This document shows, piece by piece, positions 6,611 through 8,520 of a DNA stretch of 8,520 nucleotides. Made by a program: the position numbers and the translations under genes. A model generated the notes under the pieces. It searched no databases. It saw only the letters and a program-made list of their open reading frames with translations, and had not been told where the DNA came from. Numbering within the stretch: the stretch's first letter is position 1; every line of letters begins with the position of its first letter. The stretch comes from CAYTQK01 sp964439745 (GTDB taxonomy: Bacteria; Desulfobacterota; Desulfobacteria; Desulfobacterales; Desulfosudaceae): NCBI GenBank assembly GCA_964439745.1, contig CAYTQK010000145.1:1-8520 (forward strand). The letters are read 5' to 3'.

Positions 6611-8520
6611 TCAGGAGCCGGGCACCAGGGTCACGGTCCGGCCGTATTGTTGTTCGACGTTCTGGCGGCGAAAGGGAAAGGGCTGGTATCGGCCGTCGCG
6701 CCAGGCCTGGATGCCGTCCTCGTAATGGGGACTGGCGGGATTGTCCGACTGACCGGAACTGTTGATGCCGATCAGGGGCTCGGCGCTGCCGAAGTCGGCG
6801 ATGATCCGCATGGCCGGGATGAGCCAGGTATCAAAATCGTTGCCCGGATGATAGGCCGCCACGTTCAGGGTGGTGTGATCGCCCGGCGCCGGATAGGGTC
6901 CCCGATCAAGATAACCGGACAGCAGTTTCATGCCGGTGCGGTCAAAGAAGCCCATGTACGGCGCCAGCAGGGAAGCGTCGGTTGTCCAGGTGTACTGGTG
7001 GAGGCGCCCCCATTGCCATTGGCCGGGGTCCGGGCCGAGCCTGTCTTCCAGGAGTTTTACCGCGGCCAGGACGCTGCGGGCCAGGATTTCGGCCCGCGAT
7101 TCATCGGCTGCCGTGGTGACATCATCCCAGAAAGGACTCTGCCGGCCCCGCTCGGTCAGATGATCGTGCAGGGCGGAGTAGGACATGAGAAACATTTCCG
7201 TCAGCGATTCCCAGGCCCCGGTATCCGTGCCGCCGCACTCGTCTGCGAACAGCTCCCGGGACAGGCTGAAGAGAAAAGCCCCGCAAAAGGCCGCGCCGGC
7301 TGAATCCGCGCGCATGTCACCGTCAAAGTCGGCCAGCAGGCGCAGGCCTTTGTCCGCCTTGTCCCGTTCGGCGTCGTTTTCCCAGAACCGGGCCATTTTT
7401 TCGGCGGCGGGATCATGCAAAAGCACCTGCTGGATGGTGGCTGCAAACGGGGAATAGGTGTCCAGCTGCATGGCCCTGGCATCTTCCGCGGAATATTCAT
7501 CAGCAGCCTCGATCATCTGATTTATGCGAAGGGCTCGATCCGGGTAGTACCAGGAAGAAGAAAGGGTATGGGGAAAATCCGGCGGCACGGTGCGGTGGTT
7601 GGCCGTACCGATATAGCCCTGTTCGGGATTCTTCACCGACGGGTGGTGGGCGGGATCGAGAAACCCCTGCCAGTCATACTCACCGGTCCAGCCCGGCGAG
7701 GGGCACAAGCCCCGTCCCTTTTTTCGCAGGGGAAAGCGGCCGGTGACCTGCCAGGCGATGTCGTTCTCATCCGCCATGACCAGGTTGAGGGGAATAATGC
7801 TGGTCTCGCCGCCGGTACTGGCCAGAATGTCATCCACCGATCGGGCGGTCATGGTCTGGAAAAAGGCGTCCATGGTCTGGTCCGGTTCAAAAGCCGCCCA
7901 GCTGACGGCGATGCCCAGCTTCGAATCGATGGCATGCGGCATCAGCAGGTGCCGGGGCGGCACCGTCAGGATATTATTCAGCAGCGGTCCATGTATGGTT
8001 TCATAGATGGTCATGGTCTGCTCTTTTTCCCCCTTGATGCGGAAAGTCTCCTGGCGGGTGGTGGTTTGGCGCCACTCGCCCTGGTACAGGTAGTAGAGTC
8101 CGTCTTTTTTCTGCCGGAGCTGTTCCAGAAAGAGGTCCTGGTTGTCGGCCATGACCATGGTCATGCCCACGGCGATATGGCGGTTATACCCGGCAATGAT
8201 GCCGGGCACCCCGGCCAGGGCCACCCCGGCCCCTTCCAGGCCGCCGCCGCGTACCTTGATCAGGTGCCAGTCGGAGGGCATGGCCAGGGGCGGGGGGGTG
8301 GCGGCGTTGGCGAGGACCGAGCAGTGGACCGGGGGTAGGTCCGCGCCAGCTGCACGCAGGCGGGGCTTGAGCACGCAAGCGGGATGGTCCTCACGCGCCA
8401 GGAGCGGGACCTTGCCGGGCTCGCGCTGTGGGCCGTCGGGCATGGGCCGGCCCGCAGAAATGCGCGCATGCGCATTGGCGAACCAGGCCTGGACCTCGGT
8501 GTCGGTTGGCAGTCGGGACT
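6611..8520 (-). CDS. Penicillin-acylase-family Ntn hydrolase, beta-chain region (5' end outside window)
   Basis: Members are periplasmic N-terminal nucleophile amidases that cut themselves into alpha and beta chains and hydrolyse amides such as penicillins or acyl-homoserine lactones. The substrate here is unknown. Recognisable beta-chain blocks, in order: 'MPSDWHLIKV', 'AGVPGIIAGYNRHIAVGMT' followed by 'DNQDLFLEQL', 'IHGPLLN', 'NLVMADENDIAWQVTGRFPLRKKG', then 'GYIGTANHRT', whose Asn (codon 7598-7600) fits the conserved catalytic Asn, and 'RALRINQMIE'. The C-terminus is intact ('YGRTVTLVPGS', then TGA). The frame stays open to the right edge, so the ATG at 8443 is probably not the real start. 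The signal peptide and alpha chain should lie outside. Upstream of about 8290 the protein no longer resembles the family, and the nucleophile motif (Ser-Asn-Asn-Trp in many members) is not seen in this frame. This part may be damaged. Confidence 0.8.
   Translation of the reverse strand, partial: SRLPTDTEVQAWFANAHARISAGRPMPDGPQREPGKVPLLAREDHPACVLKPRLRAAGADLPPVHCSVLANAATPPPLAMPSDWHLIKVRGGGLEGAGVALAGVPGIIAGYNRHIAVGMTMVMADNQDLFLEQLRQKKDGLYYLYQGEWRQTTTRQETFRIKGEKEQTMTIYETIHGPLLNNILTVPPRHLLMPHAIDSKLGIAVSWAAFEPDQTMDAFFQTMTARSVDDILASTGGETSIIPLNLVMADENDIAWQVTGRFPLRKKGRGLCPSPGWTGEYDWQGFLDPAHHPSVKNPEQGYIGTANHRTVPPDFPHTLSSSWYYPDRALRINQMIEAADEYSAEDARAMQLDTYSPFAATIQQVLLHDPAAEKMARFWENDAERDKADKGLRLLADFDGDMRADSAGAAFCGAFLFSLSRELFADECGGTDTGAWESLTEMFLMSYSALHDHLTERGRQSPFWDDVTTAADESRAEILARSVLAAVKLLEDRLGPDPGQWQWGRLHQYTWTTDASLLAPYMGFFDRTGMKLLSGYLDRGPYPAPGDHTTLNVAAYHPGNDFDTWLIPAMRIIADFGSAEPLIGINSSGQSDNPASPHYEDGIQAWRDGRYQPFPFRRQNVEQQYGRTVTLVPGS

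Noticed and set aside
6463..6765. A 100-residue + strand frame that begins in the convergent gap
   Set aside because: It has no ribosome binding site and an Arg/Ser-rich translation typical of a shadow, and it overlaps the intact C-terminal end of the acylase gene.
7415..8338. A 307-residue + strand open frame antisense to the acylase gene
   Set aside because: The opposite strand shows consecutive penicillin-acylase blocks here. The + frame has no domain pattern and looks like a GC-driven shadow.
8464..8473. GCGCATGCGC palindrome near the right edge
   Set aside because: A ten-base palindrome in very GC-rich DNA is expected by chance, and nothing around it supports a site.

Overview
The window holds two complete protein genes and two partial ones. 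It is GC-rich, densely coding DNA with no RNA gene, insertion sequence or CRISPR array that I can see. The mix suggests an anaerobic proteobacterium of the Desulfobacterota (former Deltaproteobacteria): a CBS-pair protein, a cytoplasmic molybdopterin oxidoreductase, a very large soluble hybrid histidine kinase and a penicillin-acylase-type hydrolase. That taxonomic call is an inference from protein style, not a database match.

Layout from left to right. (1) The 3' end of a CBS-domain gene (+ strand) ends at 278. (2) Facing it, after a 44 bp gap, is a complete gene on the - strand (323-2569) for a 748-residue Mo/W-bisMGD oxidoreductase with one N-terminal 4Fe-4S site and no visible electron-transfer partner. 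(3) A 212 bp divergent intergenic region (2570-2781) carries a perfect TTGACA box, two interleaved inverted repeats and a direct repeat. (4) A complete + strand gene (2782-6450) encodes a 1222-residue hybrid sensor kinase: degenerate receiver, PAS, GAF, GAF, PAS, PAS, HisKA, HATPase, intact receiver. (5) A 160 bp convergent gap follows. (6) On the - strand (6611 to the right edge) lies the beta-chain portion of a penicillin-acylase-family N-terminal nucleophile hydrolase. Its 5' part, from about 8290 to the edge, does not look like the family in any frame.

Only the oxidoreductase and the kinase share a control region, so they are the only pair whose layout hints at a link. The kinase has sensory and phosphorelay modules but no DNA-binding output, so any regulation of its neighbour would need a partner outside the window. 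I do not see a convincing new multi-gene system. The points most worth a second look are the Glu at the predicted metal-ligand position of the oxidoreductase, the interleaved repeats in the divergent promoter region, the receiver lacking its phospho-acceptor, and the broken-looking 5' part of the acylase gene.
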